Source: an uncultured Oribacterium sp. (GTDB lineage Bacteria > Bacillota > Clostridia > Lachnospirales > Lachnospiraceae). From it: a DNA stretch of 23,050 nucleotides. Each line of letters opens with the position of its first letter. Position 1 is the first letter of the stretch. The stretch lies in NCBI GenBank assembly GCA_900770445.1, contig CAAGKO010000063.1:1-23050 (forward strand). The letters are read 5' to 3'. The notes beneath the pieces are model-generated. The model saw only the letters and a program-made list of their open reading frames with translations, did no database searches and was not told where the DNA came from. Of the stretch, positions 21,387 through 23,050 are shown piece after piece. The position numbers and the translations under genes were made by a program.

Positions 21387-22562
21387 ATGGCAAAGGATGT
21401 ATCTGCAGAGTCTATCAAGCTGCATTATGAATTAAAGGGTAAGATCGAGGTGGCGTCACGCGCGAAGGTCGACAGCTCCGAGGCGCTGTCCCTCGCCTAT
21501 ACACCGGGCGTGGCTGCGGTCTGCAAGGAGATCGAGAAGGATCCGGAGAAGCAGTGGGAGCTGACCCGCCGCTGGAACACGGTCGCGGTCGTGACGGATG
21601 GTACCGCGATCCTCGGACTCGGTGATATCGGCCCGGAGGCCGGCATGCCGGTCATGGAAGGCAAGTGTGTACTGTTTAAGGAGTTCGGTGGCGTCGACGC
21701 GATTCCGCTCTGCATCCGTTCGAAGGATGTAGACACCATCGTCAACACGATTTCCCTGCTCGCAGGCTCCTTCGGTGGCATCAACCTCGAGGACATCGCG
21801 GCTCCGCGCTGCTTCGAAATCGAGAAGAAGCTGAAGGAAAAGTGCGACATCCTCGTATTCCACGATGACCAGCACGGTACCGCGGTTGTTGTAGCTGCGG
21901 CACTTCTGAACGCGGTGAAGGTTACCGGCAAGAAGATGGGCGAGCTGAAAATCGTCATCAACGGTGCGGGCGCTGCCGGCTGTGCGATCGGCAAGCTTCT
22001 CGTGAAGATGGGCTTCGGCAATGTCATCATGTGCGACATCAATGGCATCATCTGCGAGGGTGATGAAGGCCTCAACTTCGGTCAGGAGGAGATGTCCCAC
22101 ATCACAAATAAGGATCACATCCACGGCACACTCGCCGATGCACTGAATGGTGCGGACGCCTTCATTGGCGTTTCCCGCGGCGGCCTCGTGTCGAAGGACA
22201 TGGTCAGAAGCATGAAGGATGGTATCGTCTTCGCGATGGCGAACCCGACTCCGGAGATCATGCCGGAGGATAGTAAGGAAGCCGGTGCGGCGGTCATCGG
22301 TTCCGGTCGTTCCGACTACCCGAACCAGATCAATAATGTCCTTGTCTTCCCGGGCATCTTCCGTGGCGCACTCGACGTACGCGCAACCGACATCAACGAC
22401 GAGATGAAGGAAGCGGCAGCATATGCGATCGCTGGCCTCGTATCCGACGACGAGCTCACCCCAGAGTACATCATCCCGAAGGCCTTCGACCCGCGCGTAC
22501 GTGACGCTGTCGCCAGCGCTACTGCAGAAGCAGCACGTAAGAGCGGTGTCGCTAGAGTATAA
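21387..22562 (+). CDS. NAD(P)-dependent malic enzyme, short form
   Basis: The 391-residue enzyme decarboxylates L-malate oxidatively to pyruvate and CO2, reducing NAD(P)+. The N-terminal malic domain has the catalytic tyrosine in LAYTPGVA (Y38), the lysine region LFKEFGGVDA, and the metal ligands in NLEDIAAPRCFEIE and FHDDQHGTA. The Rossmann domain starts INGAGAAGCAIGKLL near residue 191. This is the short bacterial type without the phosphotransacetylase-like tail of MaeB. GAGGAGG lies about eight bases before ATG 21387. The codons near the nucleotide site do not decide between NAD+ and NADP+ by eye. With fumC it can turn malate from fumarate into pyruvate and NAD(P)H, or run toward malate in fermentation. 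Confidence 0.93.
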   Translation: MAKDVSAESIKLHYELKGKIEVASRAKVDSSEALSLAYTPGVAAVCKEIEKDPEKQWELTRRWNTVAVVTDGTAILGLGDIGPEAGMPVMEGKCVLFKEFGGVDAIPLCIRSKDVDTIVNTISLLAGSFGGINLEDIAAPRCFEIEKKLKEKCDILVFHDDQHGTAVVVAAALLNAVKVTGKKMGELKIVINGAGAAGCAIGKLLVKMGFGNVIMCDINGIICEGDEGLNFGQEEMSHITNKDHIHGTLADALNGADAFIGVSRGGLVSKDMVRSMKDGIVFAMANPTPEIMPEDSKEAGAAVIGSGRSDYPNQINNVLVFPGIFRGALDVRATDINDEMKEAAAYAIAGLVSDDELTPEYIIPKAFDPRVRDAVASATAEAARKSGVARV

Positions 22563-22579
22563 AATATATCGATGGAGAG

Positions 22580-22609
22580 GAACTGCCGACTCGGCAGTTC
22601 TTCTTTTTC
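22580..22609 (+). terminator. Intrinsic terminator after the malic enzyme
   Basis: GAACTGCCG (22580-22588) pairs perfectly with CGGCAGTTC (22592-22600) around a three-base loop, followed by TTCTTTTT. Confidence 0.9.
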
Positions 22610-22657
22610 TATAGATTTCTTGCGTTATCGATTTGGGTTGAGCCGAGTAAACTCTTT

Positions 22658-22895
22658 TTTTTCACAAATCAGGGATATTTCTCTGAGGTGCCATTAGATT
22701 TTTTCAGATTTATCACAAACCGCCCATTTTCCAAATATGTGACATTAGGCCACTTTCGCAAACCCTATCTTTCGAAGCCTCATGCCATTATATAATTTCA
22801 CAGACTGGCCCGATGCCGGCCGCCGATCCACGCCTTGCCTTAACTACGTTTGAACAGTACCACAGTGACTATTTTGAGATGATTTTTGAAAAACT
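22658..22895. repeat. TTTCACAAA repeat cluster, right of the malic enzyme
   Basis: TTTTTTCACAAATCAGGG with CAGGGATATTTCTCTG (22670-22685) is a diverged, inverted counterpart of the palindrome unit at 19689-19716. Further copies follow: TATCACAAACCGCCC (from 22711), and CATTATATAATTTCACAGAC (from 22786) in the same orientation as the left cluster. A weaker match, AGTACCACAG...TTTTTGAAAAA, runs near 22857-22893. The roughly 240 bases hold no gene. Together with the terminator and the promoter after it, this accounts for the 442-base gap before the last gene. Confidence 0.6.
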
Positions 22896-22900
22896 CATGG

Positions 22901-22929
22901 TTGACATCATCGCTTTACCATGGTAGAGT
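22901..22929 (+). promoter_or_regulatory. Predicted promoter of the last gene
   Basis: A perfect TTGACA (22901-22906) and TAGAGT (22924-22929) are spaced by 17 bases. The predicted leader of about 70 bases contains the 14-base perfect palindrome GGCCTCCGGAGGCC (22957-22970). Confidence 0.65.
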
Positions 22930-23004
22930 GTTGAACCATAAGAGGGATTCACGAGGGGCCTCCGGAGGCCGACTCGTCGCACGGGAGTGCAGGAGGAGAT
23001 AATT

Positions 23005-23050
23005 ATGAAAAAGACTTTAGCGATGATGACAGCAGCGATGATGGTGGCGG
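23005..23050 (+). CDS. Start of an exported protein (truncated by the window end)
   Basis: ATG 23005 follows a near-perfect AGGAGGAGAT ribosome site (22991-23000). The fifteen visible codons read MKKTLAMMTAAMMVA: two lysines and then a hydrophobic run, the form of a signal peptide. Whether it is a lipoprotein or a freely secreted protein cannot be read, since the cleavage region is outside the window. The strong promoter and ribosome site suggest high expression, as for a solute-binding protein, but this is inference. Confidence 0.7.
   Translation, partial: MKKTLAMMTAAMMVA

Noticed and set aside
21220..21435. 71-codon frame overlapping the malic enzyme start
   Set aside because: No ribosome site, overlaps 49 bases of a well-supported start, and coincides with two hairpins; kept only as a remark in the findings.

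Overview
The window looks like a chromosomal segment of a Gram-positive anaerobe-type Bacillota (a clostridial or erysipelotrichial lineage; genus not identifiable from sequence alone). Reasons: strong AGGAGG-type ribosome sites, sigma-A-like TTGACA/TATAAT promoters, intrinsic terminators, a Ktr-type potassium transporter, and a short-form malic enzyme next to a class II fumarase. Two composition regimes are visible. Bases 1-2562 are clearly AT-rich, bases 3100-5000 are moderately AT-rich, and the rest is GC-richer with codons ending in G or C.

Region 1 (1-5140) is a variable, island-like locus. It holds the C-terminal part of a very large AT-rich protein split by a one-base frameshift, a decayed DEAD-box helicase fragment that begins abruptly at its Walker A motif, a 14-bp inverted repeat exactly where helicase similarity stops, and an intact two-gene cassette. 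The cassette is an OLD/AAA-like ATPase overlapping a small TOPRIM/RloB-like protein, with a palindrome over its own promoter. This is the best candidate for an anti-phage or stress system in the window.

Region 2 (5141-7812) carries a MutT-type NUDIX hydrolase, a GntR/FCD regulator and a zinc medium-chain dehydrogenase. A 12-13-bp palindromic motif occurs upstream of both the regulator and the dehydrogenase, so I predict the regulator controls itself and the dehydrogenase, probably in sugar-acid or polyol catabolism.

Region 3 (7813-12309) carries an OmpR-type response regulator, a large membrane histidine kinase with a degenerate C-terminal receiver, and a TPM-like membrane protein with a zinc ribbon. 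A nested GGGGTC/GACCCC palindrome lies between the last two. A 234-base foldback element closes the region, between convergent genes.

Region 4 (12581-17934, minus strand) reads ktrB - ktrA - 40-residue membrane protein - kdpD-like - kdpE. It joins a constitutive-type K+ uptake system to a KdpDE sensor pair. The sensor lacks the usual N-terminal KdpD domain but keeps a motif resembling the c-di-AMP site of the USP domain. Upstream, on the same strand, is an ATPase_2/DUF234 protein.

Region 5 (19462-23050) carries fumC and a malic enzyme, interconverting fumarate, malate and pyruvate. They are flanked on both sides by copies of a TTTCACAAA-containing repeat family and separated by a structured intergenic region. 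The window ends in the first codons of an exported protein with a strong promoter and ribosome site. No rRNA, tRNA or CRISPR array was seen.
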